Shown: positions 48,871 to 58,242 of the stretch, in pieces
Numbering within the stretch: the first letter of the stretch is position 1
How the letters are laid out: each line of letters opens with the position of its first letter
From: Dyadobacter crusticola DSM 16708
Lineage (GTDB): Bacteria > Bacteroidota > Bacteroidia > Cytophagales > Spirosomataceae
DNA length: 64,000 bases
Direction: 5' to 3'
Assembly: GCF_000701505.1 (NCBI RefSeq)
Contig: NZ_KL370786.1
Span: 202,468-266,467 of the forward strand
Notes under the pieces: model-generated
Databases searched by the model: none
What the model saw: only the letters and a program-made list of their open reading frames with translations
Told to the model about the DNA's origin: nothing
Position numbers and translations under genes: made by a program

Positions 48871-49917
48871 ATGTACATTAAGCAATCAGCCTGCATTTCA
48901 CCTCAACGCACTTTCGATAATGCTTTTCTGGAAGGCAATGTAGCAACTTACAAGGGTATCCGATATCAGGCGATTGAACCCGAATACAACGATCTGATAC
49001 CAGCCGGACTACTCCGGAGAATGGGAAAAGCGATCAGAATGGGTGTGGGAGCAGGGCTGCCTTTGATCAGGGAAACGCCGGTTGACGGGATTATTCTGGG
49101 AACTGCAAATGGCGGACTGGAAGACTGTCTCAAATTCCTCAACCAGATCGTCGATTACAATGAAGGGACACTTACCCCAACAAATTTTGTACAAAGTACC
49201 CCCAATGCAGTAGCAGGTAACCTGGCGCTCATGAGCAAAATCACGGGCTACAATACCACGCACGTCCACAATGGTCTGGCATTTGAAGCTGCATTGCTCG
49301 ATGCCTGGATGCTTTTACAAGAGGGGAGGGCGGAAAGGTTGCTGGTAGGTACGGTCGAGGAAATATCCGATTATAATCACAATATTGACTCGCTGGGCGG
49401 CTCTTTTAAAAAAGGAGATTTTACGTCTGATGAATTATTCACTTCCAATACACCGGGCTCGGTGAATGGGGAGGGCGCAGTGATGTTTGTGATAGAAGAG
49501 AAAAAATCTGCTGAAAGTGTGGCCCGGATCGTTGATGTCGACCAAACCAGCTACCTTCCTGAAAGTGGGCTACACGATCGCATTCAATCTTTTTTAGCAA
49601 AAAACGGATTAACACCCGAAGATATCGATTCGCTGTTTATTGGAATTAGCGGAGACAGTCGCACGGACTATCTTTATACCAGCATGCGCGAAAAGTTGTT
49701 CAGCAAGAGTAATTGTTATTCTTACAAAAACTTTGTAGGCGATTATCCGACCGCGTCTGCCTTTGCAACCTGGCTTGGTGTACAAATGTTGGCCGGGAAG
49801 AAGCTTCCCGACCAATGCAAATATGCTTTCTCAGAAGAAAAGGAGCCCCGCAATATCTTGATCTACAACCAATTTAAAGGTTTACAACACGGGTTGATCC
49901 TGCTAGGTGCTAGCTAG
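48871..49917 (+). CDS. Ketosynthase-fold protein without the catalytic Cys (flexirubin cluster)
   Basis: The 348 residues show the thiolase/ketosynthase fold (DGIILGTANGGLEDCLKFLNQIVDY; TPTNFVQSTPNAVAGNLALMSKITG; NTPGSVNGEGAVMFVIEE; YKNFVGDYPTASAFATWLGVQML). At the nucleophile position the family pattern ACASG is replaced by HVHNG (131-135), so no condensing Cys is present. It may act as a chain-length or starter-selecting partner of the active ketosynthases, as in heterodimeric aryl-polyene synthases. It converges with and overlaps the halogenase-like gene by 15 bases. Confidence 0.72.
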   Translation: MYIKQSACISPQRTFDNAFLEGNVATYKGIRYQAIEPEYNDLIPAGLLRRMGKAIRMGVGAGLPLIRETPVDGIILGTANGGLEDCLKFLNQIVDYNEGTLTPTNFVQSTPNAVAGNLALMSKITGYNTTHVHNGLAFEAALLDAWMLLQEGRAERLLVGTVEEISDYNHNIDSLGGSFKKGDFTSDELFTSNTPGSVNGEGAVMFVIEEKKSAESVARIVDVDQTSYLPESGLHDRIQSFLAKNGLTPEDIDSLFIGISGDSRTDYLYTSMREKLFSKSNCYSYKNFVGDYPTASAFATWLGVQMLAGKKLPDQCKYAFSEEKEPRNILIYNQFKGLQHGLILLGAS

Positions 49918-51150
49918 TCCCGCAGCTCTTTCCTTCATTCTGATCACCTTCGCCAACGTGGGAAGGATCGTGTCGTGTTTTTTGACAAATGGATTAGACT
50001 GGTCCCACACGTAACCTGCCAACACGGAGCAGATCTGGTGTTTGATATCGTCTTCAATTTCACTGGCAAATACAATGGTTTGAAAATCGCCGCTATACCA
50101 GCCTGTTACATAGCTTCTGAAAACATCAATACCTTTTTGTACCACACGCTCGTAGTCATTTTTCCAGTCTACTTTTTCGCCTTGTAAATGCCGGTCAGTC
50201 ATTTTCGCTGAGAGCAATCCTGAGGCAGTTGCAAATGTGACGCCGGATGAAAATATCGGGTCCAGAAACTCGGTACTATTTCCTGAAAGCACAAAACCTT
50301 CACCAAACATCGATTTCACCCCGACGGAGTAGCCTAATATGTGGCGCGGTTCAAATTTGAAATCGGAATCCTGAAACCTTCCTTTCAGGTCTTCGAAGTT
50401 GCGGATGAAATCTTTGTACTTCTCTCCGCCGTTTTCTGCAAGCTCCATTACCTTTTCTTTGTCGCTCACAATCCCCACCGAAGTAGATCCGTCGGAGAAT
50501 GGAATCGCCCAGATCCACGACTTATTGTTATCAAATGAATGGACAAAAATGTTGTTACTCGCCTTTTCAGACCGGTTTTTGTCTTCCAAATGCGAGAAAA
50601 TAGCTCCTCGCGGCGTGAAAGCCGAAGGTTTGCTCAGGTCGAACAAACGTGGCAAAACCCGTCCGTATCCACTCGAATCGATGATAAACCTGCATTGGAT
50701 CGTATGTAAGTTGCCTTCCGCATCCTTGTAGTCCAATACCTGCTTGTCTGCGCTGCATTCTACGTTGAGTACCTCGCATTCAAAATTCACGTCTACACCT
50801 TTCGCGCGGGTTGCTTCGGCCAGCGTGCTGTCGAAGTCGGCGCGCTTTACTTGCCAGGTCCAGGTCCAGCCTTTTGTAAATTGTTCGGAAAAAAAGAACT
50901 CGCAGCGCTTTTCTCCGCGCATGAATGCGGCGCCTGTTTTCTTTTGAAAATGCCGCTCGCTCACCGCATCAAGCAGCCCCGACTCGTCGAGATGCTCCAT
51001 ACAGCAAGGAAGCAGGCTTTCGCCTATTTGAAATCGGGGGAACTTCTCTTTTTCAAGGATTGTGACATCGTAGCCTTTTTTCTTTAAGTACGAAGCGGCT
51101 ACCGTTCCGGCCGGGCCGGCTCCTATGACTACCACATCAACTGTTTGCAT
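49903..51150 (-). CDS. FAD-dependent halogenase-like oxidoreductase
   Basis: ATG at 51150 chosen; an upstream GTG (51156) overlaps the stop of the preceding gene. In the 415-residue numbering, the dinucleotide motif GAGPAG is at 10-15, FQIGESLLP follows, a Lys pair (70-71) in FQKKTGAAF fits the halogenase active-site Lys, and W212-x-W214-x-I-P (WIWAIP) matches the WxWxIP hallmark of flavin-dependent halogenases. Flexirubins are often chlorinated on the aryl head, which suits the context. A plain hydroxylase of the same superfamily remains possible. Confidence 0.72.
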   Translation of the reverse strand: MQTVDVVVIGAGPAGTVAASYLKKKGYDVTILEKEKFPRFQIGESLLPCCMEHLDESGLLDAVSERHFQKKTGAAFMRGEKRCEFFFSEQFTKGWTWTWQVKRADFDSTLAEATRAKGVDVNFECEVLNVECSADKQVLDYKDAEGNLHTIQCRFIIDSSGYGRVLPRLFDLSKPSAFTPRGAIFSHLEDKNRSEKASNNIFVHSFDNNKSWIWAIPFSDGSTSVGIVSDKEKVMELAENGGEKYKDFIRNFEDLKGRFQDSDFKFEPRHILGYSVGVKSMFGEGFVLSGNSTEFLDPIFSSGVTFATASGLLSAKMTDRHLQGEKVDWKNDYERVVQKGIDVFRSYVTGWYSGDFQTIVFASEIEDDIKHQICSVLAGYVWDQSNPFVKKHDTILPTLAKVIRMKERAAGLAST

Positions 51151-51152
51151 GA

Positions 51153-52682
51153 TCACGCATTTTTTACTTTTTGAATGAGTTTTTCTTTATCTACAAATGG
51201 AAAACAGGTTATAAATGCACTTACAGTAACTCCCAGTATCCCGTGCAGCGAGATATTCTGGCCTGTCAGGTGCAGGTTCGGTATTTTGGTTTTTGTGTTG
51301 ATTTGTGTTTTAGCTGGTGAAACGGAATCTTTCATGATACCGTACATAGAGCCGTCTTTGTTGCCGATATAGTCGCGGAATGTGAGCGGTGTGGCACTGT
51401 GCACTGCTTTGATCTTGCTTTTTATCCCTGGAAAAACGGATTCTATTTTGTTAACTACCTGCTCTTCTTTTTGCTTTTTAAAGGCGATGTATTCTTCGTC
51501 CCGCTGTCCAGGCTCGGCGATTGTACTGAATGTTTCCTGCCACTTTGCAGTTTCGGAAGCTCTCATATAACACATAATCGACATCGAATCCGCGTATTCG
51601 CCGGTCTTGGAAATATAGGGTGTGCAGATAAAGCTTGTTTGCGGCCAGTTCTCTTGTTCGTAGTCGACCGTATCCCAAACATTATCGGTGTCGTGAAAGT
51701 AAATATTGTGATTGAGGTATTTAAATGATTTTTCGTGAAAGGTAACGTGGACCAGAAATGTGGATACTGTATTTTCAAGTCCCTGGATCCGGTTTTTGTA
51801 CATATTCAGGAATCGCTCTTCGCCGAAAATATCGATAGTTACCGCAGGATGTACATTGGAAATGAACTGCTTACCCTTCACTACCTCGCCATTTTCAAGG
51901 ACCACTTCCTTCACCAGACCATTATCGTGATAATTGGCCGAAACCGCCTTCTTATATTTCATCACCAGTCCGCCGTGCTGCCTGATCGCGCGGTTTAGCT
52001 GAATGGCGATCTGCGAGCCGCCGTCGACGAATTTGTAAGCACCAGACAAATAGCTCTTCATGATCAGAGCATGTACATAGAACGGCGTTTTATGTCGGGA
52101 TCCGGCATAGAGCAGGTTAGAGCCGGCCAGTACGTTCCTCAGTCTGACATTATCTGTTAAAGAAGCAATGTAATCGTGCGCATTGATAGTCAGCATTTCG
52201 CTTTCCATGTAATAGCCTTCGGTGGAAGTTTCCAGATTATAAAGCGGGAATTTGCTGCATACTTCAAGGATTTTTTCACAGTAGCGGTTAATCGCCTCCG
52301 CTTCGTCAGGAAAGTAGGAGATCAGCTTGGCAGCAAATGCTTCAAAACCTTGTGCATAAGCGTATTCTGCGCCATCTTCAAACCTGATCACGTCGAATTC
52401 TTCATCCATTCGCTTCATTTTCAGCTGGTCGAAAATGCCGAAGTATTTGAAGAACTGGTAGAGATTTTCGCCCTTGTCCAGGCTGCCTACATAATGCACG
52501 CCAGTGTCGAAAATGCTCTTACCTCGACTATAAACCTGCAAATGCCCGCCGATCTGGTGGTTTTTTTCCAGCACGATCACACTGTAATTTTCCATTGCGA
52601 GAATGAGCGCGCAAGCCAGGCCACCCAGCCCGCTTCCGACAATTACGAAATCGTATTCTTTTTCAAATGGTGCAGATTGCAT
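51153..52682 (-). CDS. CrtI/RetSat-like NAD(P)/FAD oxidoreductase
   Basis: The 509 residues begin DFVIVGSGLGGLACALILAMENYSVIVLEKNHQIGGHLQVYSRGK and end with IPNLHLTGQNISLHGILGVTVSAFITCFPF, typical of the carotenoid isomerase/retinol saturase branch. It probably desaturates, saturates or isomerises the polyene of flexirubin. Its stop overlaps the upstream GTG of the halogenase-like gene, and it follows the MMPL fusion by 38 bases. Confidence 0.8.
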   Translation of the reverse strand: MQSAPFEKEYDFVIVGSGLGGLACALILAMENYSVIVLEKNHQIGGHLQVYSRGKSIFDTGVHYVGSLDKGENLYQFFKYFGIFDQLKMKRMDEEFDVIRFEDGAEYAYAQGFEAFAAKLISYFPDEAEAINRYCEKILEVCSKFPLYNLETSTEGYYMESEMLTINAHDYIASLTDNVRLRNVLAGSNLLYAGSRHKTPFYVHALIMKSYLSGAYKFVDGGSQIAIQLNRAIRQHGGLVMKYKKAVSANYHDNGLVKEVVLENGEVVKGKQFISNVHPAVTIDIFGEERFLNMYKNRIQGLENTVSTFLVHVTFHEKSFKYLNHNIYFHDTDNVWDTVDYEQENWPQTSFICTPYISKTGEYADSMSIMCYMRASETAKWQETFSTIAEPGQRDEEYIAFKKQKEEQVVNKIESVFPGIKSKIKAVHSATPLTFRDYIGNKDGSMYGIMKDSVSPAKTQINTKTKIPNLHLTGQNISLHGILGVTVSAFITCFPFVDKEKLIQKVKNA

Positions 52683-52720
52683 TTTACAGCCTGAAAAATG
52701 TTTGATTGAAGGATTTGTTA

Positions 52721-55700
52721 TTAGAAAGTGTTCTCCGCTTTCCGGAGGATGAAAAGGACATTGGAAGTTTTTTTCGAATGCTCTTTCAGCTCATATTGAA
52801 GATGATGCTGCTGCGCGAAATCGATGATATCCTGCGACGAGAAGAAGTGGAAGTCTTCTTCCTTTTTATTGAATGAAAAGACACGGGTCGACAAAGCTTC
52901 GGTTTTTTTCGTGTTCTCAAAACGGCCGCCTAAATCTGTGATACCATCGCGAATAAACAGGATACCGCCCGGGTTCAATGCATTGGCGCACCGGTCGAGT
53001 AGTTTGCGTTGCTTTTCCTTCGACAGATAATGCAGTACATCGTTCAGGAAAATTACGTCCTGGGTTTCCGGATCGGCTTCCATTACATCCATTTGTTCGA
53101 AATGCAGCTGGCTGGTTTTGCGGTAGCTGTTTTGGGCGATCTGGATCTTTTCTTCATCATAGTCAACTCCCCTGATCGACCTTTCCGCATTCTTATAATG
53201 CAGGTAAAAAGAAAGGTACCCGTATCCGCAACCCAGGTCCAGGATCTTCTTCCGCGTGCCGATCAGCTCGTTGTAGCCGGCGAAATTGCGGCTTTCAAGT
53301 CCCCATTTAATTTTGAAATACCATTCCAAAACCGGCCCCTTGAAAACGTAATTAGTGAAGATTTTGTGTTTCAGGTAACTGGTATCCTCCATCTCATCCT
53401 TGTAAGCAGCAAACTGCGTTTTGAAATACGCAGATACATTCTTGGTTGTGTCGCGGAGCTGTCCGCGCAGCAATGGATCTGACTGCGGAATCCGTGGCAG
53501 TACACGTACGTTCAGCGCGCCCGGCCGGATCAAAAAGTCATTTTTGGGCAGTACATCGTGTGCGCCGTGGATGAGAATGGGCTGTATGTCAAGATTGAGC
53601 TGCGCTGCGAGGTGGAATGCGCCTTTGTGAAAACGGGCAATCTCGCCGTCTTCGGAGCGGGTCCCTTCCGGGAATATCAGTAAAGAATAGCCTTCTGCCA
53701 CCAATGCCCTCACCTTTTCAATATTCTGCTCGGCTCCATCGTCGGTGTACACATAACCGGCATAGCGGATAATGGGACCAAAAAAGGGAGATTTGTACAC
53801 CCAGCCTTTGACCATCAGGACGATTTTCGGGTGCAGCATAATTGCGAGCAGAATGTCGAGGAATGAGGTATGATTGGCGATAAAAATGACAGGCTTCTCC
53901 ATTTGAAGATTTTCCAGTCCAGAAAATCGTTTCTTAACATGCGGGCCGGAGTAGATCACCGTTTTGGCAAACCATGACAAAGAACTGTTGATCATCGCTC
54001 GTTTCCTGCTTTTTGAAACCGGCAAAATCAGGATCGTGAGCAGTTTGGAATGCAGGAAAAGACAGCCGGCAAGAAAGTAAGTAAAGCTGGAAATACTGAT
54101 CAGAAATGGCAGCATTGTCACCGGTGCTTTCTTTTTGGCTATTCTGTTTTGAACAAAAAAATCAAAAAGGACAGGCTGGAAAGCAAATGAGATAAACAGA
54201 ATGCAAACTATACCCAACACACTGATGACCGCAATCGAGTGAATCGCGGGGTGCTCTGCGAAGATCAGCACGCCGGTCCCCACAATGGTAGTAGTAGCCG
54301 AAAGGATGATCGCCGATTGGTAGGAGTGCAGGGTATCTTTTTTGTATTTGTACCTGCTTAACAGTCCGTCGGTTACGAAAATGCTGAAATCATCGCCGAG
54401 GCCGAAAATGAATGTGGTGACAATTACATTGACGAAGTTGAACTTGATCCCCAGAATCGCCGCAATGCCCAGGATCCATATCCAGCTGATCACCATCGGT
54501 AAAAAGGAGAGTAATGTCAGCTCGATTCTTCCGTAGACCACCAGGAGTGTGAGAAAAACAATGGAAGCTGATATCAGGAGCAGGTAATTGAAATCGTCTT
54601 TGACCATCGACAGCATTTCTCCCGCCATTTCACCGCGGTCAAACAAGGCTGCCTGCGGAATCTGGCGCAGCTCACTTTTAACTGCATCCAGATTGCGCTG
54701 CGGTACTACCACCGTGGAAATATAGGTGGTCTTGCCAGCTCTTTTTTCCACCAGGTTATCAATCCCCAGCTCTGCAAAAAGGGTATCCTGCGAAACGGAA
54801 TGTTCGTACTGGCCGGCAATCCAATTTTTGAAATCGTTAAATGCGAATGCATTGAAGCCTTTTTTTGCGCCGGCTTTGTCCATCACATCGAATGCACTTT
54901 CCTTCCTCCCCAAGTTCCAGTACTCGTGCCACTGTCTGGTTCGCTGAAACTGAATATCACGCGGTACCAGCAGCGAGCCCGGGCTGGCAAAGCTGGTAAT
55001 GCTACCCTCTTGGCGGAGAAAGGCGAGTTTCTGATAGATTTCGAAACTAATGCGCGCTGCGACCTGCTGGTTTGCGTCCGAAGCGAAAACGTAGATTCTT
55101 TTTTGCGTTTTCGGGTCAATGCCGGTCAGTGACTGCTCTCGCGAGGAAAGATCTTCATTTTGCAGGCTAAGGTTATCAAAGCCACTGTCAAACTCTGTGA
55201 ACTGTGCGAAGTATAAAAAGACGAAAGTCAATGCAGTAATTGTCGCCAGCAGCCCTAAACGCCATTTCGCCGGAATAGCAGGCAAGTGCACTGACTGCTG
55301 CTCTGCCGGCAGCTTCTTGTAATCAAAGCGGGCGGATTCGAGAATAACCGGCAATGCAATTAATGTAAAGAGCGCAGCCCCGACCAGTCCGAGGGATGAA
55401 AAGAGGCCGAAATCCTGTAAAACAGTAGAGTTGACAAAGTGCAACGCGCTGAATGCCATTACTGTCGTAAAGCTGCCGGTTAATAATGGCGCGCTTACCT
55501 CTTTGACAGAGGTAGCTATGGAGCCAGTGTGACGCAGGTGCGTAAAGAAGTGAAAAGCATAATCGAGCAGGATACCGAAGATTACAGCGCCTGTCGCCAG
55601 CGAAATGCCTGATACCTCGGGCCGCACGTAACCGATGATCCCTAATGCAAACAACGCGCCGAACAAACCCGGCAACAGCATGAAAACTGGCGTGAGCAGC

Positions 55701-56566
55701 TTTTTGTAATACAGGATCAAGAGCAGCAAAATGCAGCCCAATGCGATGAATGAAGTATAATAGGTGTCTTGTTTGACCTGGATCGTATTCCGGGCGGAGA
55801 TTTCGAATGTGCCGAAGTAGCTCAGCTGGTTGTACTTGTAGCGCCTGTTCCACTTTTCCCTGATCTCCTCCGTCAGCTCAAAGAGTTCAACGTTCTTTTC
55901 TGAATTACCTGAGTCGTAAGCTGTTGAAGCAAAAACAAGAATGCTTTTCCGGTTTGCAGAAAACATGATCCCGTCTTCGATCAGCAGGTTACCTGCATTA
56001 TTGTTTGCATTTAGTTCAACAAAATATTTGGTGGTAATCCCGAGCGGATCGTTGAGGATAAACCTTTTCAGGAAAGAACCTCCCGGTGTAAGCAACTGAT
56101 TGTAAGTTGCTGCCACCGCCGCACGGATCGAGTCGGGCTTCAATCTAAGCTCGATATGATCGTAATACGTCGAGTCTATCAGCTCTGGGAAGTGGGTATA
56201 CACATATTGATACAGATCCTCCTGTACGTTGGGGCGCTCGATCTGGATGTTGCGGATATATCCTTTGGTGTACCTGGTCAGCGAATCGGAGAGCTCTTCT
56301 GCGATCAGCCGGGCTGTTTCGGTGTCGGTATCAGCCGGTACCTCAATGGAGAACACGATCTGGTTAATGATGTTCTTGCTTTCAACCAGCCGGTTGAATT
56401 CTTCGAAACTTTTACCTTTCGGTAATGCAGCAAAAATGCTTTCGGTGACGCGCAGCCGGAAGATGCCTGAAAACAGAAAACAGGAAAGTAGTATTAAGCT
56501 GAAATAGAATGCTGTTTTGTGACCGGAAAGGAATTTATTTAGTCTTAAAAGTAAATCTCCGATCAT
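52721..56566 (-). CDS. MMPL exporter fused to a PlsC-type acyltransferase and a SAM methyltransferase
   Basis: Three modules lie in one 1281-residue frame. Residues 1-855 are an MMPL/RND transporter with two sets of about six helices and two large periplasmic loops (ISLATGAVIFGILLDYAFHF; FIFGLGDDFSIFVTDGLLSR). Residues 880-1055 are a lysophospholipid-type acyltransferase with H899-x4-D904 (ANHTSFLD) and F965-P-E-G968. Residues 1095-1281 are a methyltransferase with D1110-LGCGYG. In aryl-polyene loci these activities are separate genes. The fusion suggests acylation and methylation at the inner-membrane face coupled to export of flexirubin. It is divergent from the ammonia-lyase gene. Confidence 0.88.
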   Translation of the reverse strand: MIGDLLLRLNKFLSGHKTAFYFSLILLSCFLFSGIFRLRVTESIFAALPKGKSFEEFNRLVESKNIINQIVFSIEVPADTDTETARLIAEELSDSLTRYTKGYIRNIQIERPNVQEDLYQYVYTHFPELIDSTYYDHIELRLKPDSIRAAVAATYNQLLTPGGSFLKRFILNDPLGITTKYFVELNANNNAGNLLIEDGIMFSANRKSILVFASTAYDSGNSEKNVELFELTEEIREKWNRRYKYNQLSYFGTFEISARNTIQVKQDTYYTSFIALGCILLLLILYYKKLLTPVFMLLPGLFGALFALGIIGYVRPEVSGISLATGAVIFGILLDYAFHFFTHLRHTGSIATSVKEVSAPLLTGSFTTVMAFSALHFVNSTVLQDFGLFSSLGLVGAALFTLIALPVILESARFDYKKLPAEQQSVHLPAIPAKWRLGLLATITALTFVFLYFAQFTEFDSGFDNLSLQNEDLSSREQSLTGIDPKTQKRIYVFASDANQQVAARISFEIYQKLAFLRQEGSITSFASPGSLLVPRDIQFQRTRQWHEYWNLGRKESAFDVMDKAGAKKGFNAFAFNDFKNWIAGQYEHSVSQDTLFAELGIDNLVEKRAGKTTYISTVVVPQRNLDAVKSELRQIPQAALFDRGEMAGEMLSMVKDDFNYLLLISASIVFLTLLVVYGRIELTLLSFLPMVISWIWILGIAAILGIKFNFVNVIVTTFIFGLGDDFSIFVTDGLLSRYKYKKDTLHSYQSAIILSATTTIVGTGVLIFAEHPAIHSIAVISVLGIVCILFISFAFQPVLFDFFVQNRIAKKKAPVTMLPFLISISSFTYFLAGCLFLHSKLLTILILPVSKSRKRAMINSSLSWFAKTVIYSGPHVKKRFSGLENLQMEKPVIFIANHTSFLDILLAIMLHPKIVLMVKGWVYKSPFFGPIIRYAGYVYTDDGAEQNIEKVRALVAEGYSLLIFPEGTRSEDGEIARFHKGAFHLAAQLNLDIQPILIHGAHDVLPKNDFLIRPGALNVRVLPRIPQSDPLLRGQLRDTTKNVSAYFKTQFAAYKDEMEDTSYLKHKIFTNYVFKGPVLEWYFKIKWGLESRNFAGYNELIGTRKKILDLGCGYGYLSFYLHYKNAERSIRGVDYDEEKIQIAQNSYRKTSQLHFEQMDVMEADPETQDVIFLNDVLHYLSKEKQRKLLDRCANALNPGGILFIRDGITDLGGRFENTKKTEALSTRVFSFNKKEEDFHFFSSQDIIDFAQQHHLQYELKEHSKKTSNVLFILRKAENTF

Positions 56567-56591
56567 CGGCAGGGAAAGCGTGAGTGTCAGA

Positions 56592-56622
56592 CAAAAATAG
56601 TGAATTGTACAATTCCGGCAAC
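56592..56622 (-). promoter_or_regulatory. Promoter of the MMPL fusion gene with a perfect palindrome in the spacer
   Basis: Read on the minus strand: GTTG (56622-56619), 19-nt spacer, TATTTTTG (56599-56592). Within the spacer lies the 14-bp perfect palindrome GAATTGTACAATTC (56602-56615), an ideal place for a repressor or activator of the flexirubin genes. No regulator gene of this cluster is visible in the window. Confidence 0.65.
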
Positions 56623-56712
56623 TTCCCGCAAGCCGCAGCGGCTGACTGAGTGGTTTGCCAAAGCCGCAAAAAAAGGTTTATTTTACACAATATTCAATTA
56701 CTCTATCTTTAA

Positions 56713-58242
56713 ATGAATCGTATTTCATTAGCTCAGATTGAGCAATATGCTTTTGAAAAAAAGGAATTTATTCTCTCTGACGACAGTCTTAATCAAGTAT
56801 CGAAATCTTTTGCTTTCCTAACGAATTTCTCCAAAGATAAAATTATATACGGCATCAATACAGGGTTTGGGCCAATGGCGCAGTACCGGATTGAGACCGA
56901 CAAGCTTAGCAACCTGCAATACAATCTGATCCGCAGCCATTCCAGCGGTATCGGGAAGCCGCTTACGGAGGTTTACGCGCGGAGTGTGATGGTGGCGCGT
57001 CTTAACTCATTTTTACAGGCGAATTCTGGCGTAAGCACCGCGGTAATTCGGCAGCTGGTGGCTTTTCTGAACAATGGTATTGTCCCCGAGATATTCGAGC
57101 ACGGAAGTGTAGGCGCCAGCGGCGACCTGGTGCAATTGTCGCATTTGGGCTTGAACCTGATCGGTGAAGGCTTTGTGTATGACAATGGTGTCCGGAAGCA
57201 AACCGCCGAGGTACTCGCCGAGAAAGAAATTGCGCCTTTGCAAATGGAGTTGCGTGACGGACTTGGGCTGATCAATGGAACTTCCTGCATGACGGGAATG
57301 GCAGCGATCAACCTGATTTACGCGAAAAGGCTTTTGCAATGGGCTATTGCGGCTTCTTCCATGCTCAATGAAGTGATCGAAGCGTTTGATGATTCGTTTT
57401 CGAAAGAGCTCAATGCAGTTAAACATCACAAAGGGCAGCAGCTCATTGCGCAGCAAATGCGCGATTTCGTTGCGGGCAGCAAAATGATCCGCAGCCGGGA
57501 AGAGCTTTTCAAAGATGATACCGCCATGCAGCGTAAGGAATTTGAAAGGAAAATACAGGAATACTACTCCATTCGCTGCGTACCGCAGATATTGGGACCT
57601 ATCCTGGACACAATCCATTACGCGCAGGAAGTAGTTGAAAATGAGCTTAACTCAACCAACGACAACCCGATCGTAAGTCCGGATGATGACAATGTATTTC
57701 ACGGAGGTAATTTCCACGGAGATTACATCTCGCTCGAAATGGATAAGGTCAAGATTGTGCTGACGAAACTGTCGATGTTGATGGAAAGGCAGCTCAACTT
57801 CCTGATGAACAGTAAGCTGAATGGGAAATTCCCGCCGTTTTTGAATGCAGGTACCTGGGGATTGAACTTCGGGTTTCAGGGGGTACAGTTTACAGCTACG
57901 TCCACTACCGCCGAAAATCAGGCACTATCGAGCTCTGTGTATGTACATAGTATCCCAAATAATAATGATAATCAGGATATTGTGAGTATGGGTACCAACA
58001 GTGCCGTGATTGCAAAGCAGGTGCTGGAAAACTCTTTTCAGGTAATGTCCATTCATATTATGGCCATTTGCCAGGCGATCGATCTGCTGGAACCGGATGA
58101 GAAAGAACGGCTTTCGCCGAATGCAAAGTCTGTTTATAACCAGATCCGCCAGTATGCTCATTTTGTAAAAGAAGATCTGCCGCAGTCAGAAAGTATAGCA
58201 GCAGTTTTTGAATATATCAAAGAAACCCCTTTTAAGTTATGA
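56713..58242 (+). CDS. Tyrosine ammonia-lyase of the flexirubin type (HAL/PAL/TAL family)
   Basis: The 509 residues carry the MIO-forming triad A135-S136-G137 in GSVGASGDLVQLSHLGL. The context NTGFGPMAQYRI and NLIRSHSSGIGKPL, and NGTSCMTG plus VHSIPNNNDNQDIVSMG further on, are remembered features of the Flavobacterium johnsoniae tyrosine ammonia-lyase. It should turn tyrosine into 4-coumarate, the aryl starter of flexirubin. The SH pair is also found in histidine ammonia-lyases, so the substrate rests on similarity and context. First gene of a plus-strand operon; its stop overlaps fabG. Confidence 0.87.
   Translation: MNRISLAQIEQYAFEKKEFILSDDSLNQVSKSFAFLTNFSKDKIIYGINTGFGPMAQYRIETDKLSNLQYNLIRSHSSGIGKPLTEVYARSVMVARLNSFLQANSGVSTAVIRQLVAFLNNGIVPEIFEHGSVGASGDLVQLSHLGLNLIGEGFVYDNGVRKQTAEVLAEKEIAPLQMELRDGLGLINGTSCMTGMAAINLIYAKRLLQWAIAASSMLNEVIEAFDDSFSKELNAVKHHKGQQLIAQQMRDFVAGSKMIRSREELFKDDTAMQRKEFERKIQEYYSIRCVPQILGPILDTIHYAQEVVENELNSTNDNPIVSPDDDNVFHGGNFHGDYISLEMDKVKIVLTKLSMLMERQLNFLMNSKLNGKFPPFLNAGTWGLNFGFQGVQFTATSTTAENQALSSSVYVHSIPNNNDNQDIVSMGTNSAVIAKQVLENSFQVMSIHIMAICQAIDLLEPDEKERLSPNAKSVYNQIRQYAHFVKEDLPQSESIAAVFEYIKETPFKL

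Noticed and set aside
56713-58242. Histidine ammonia-lyase (hut pathway)
   Set aside because: No hutU, hutI or hutG genes are near, while flexirubin genes are, and the sequence matches remembered features of the Flavobacterium tyrosine enzyme.
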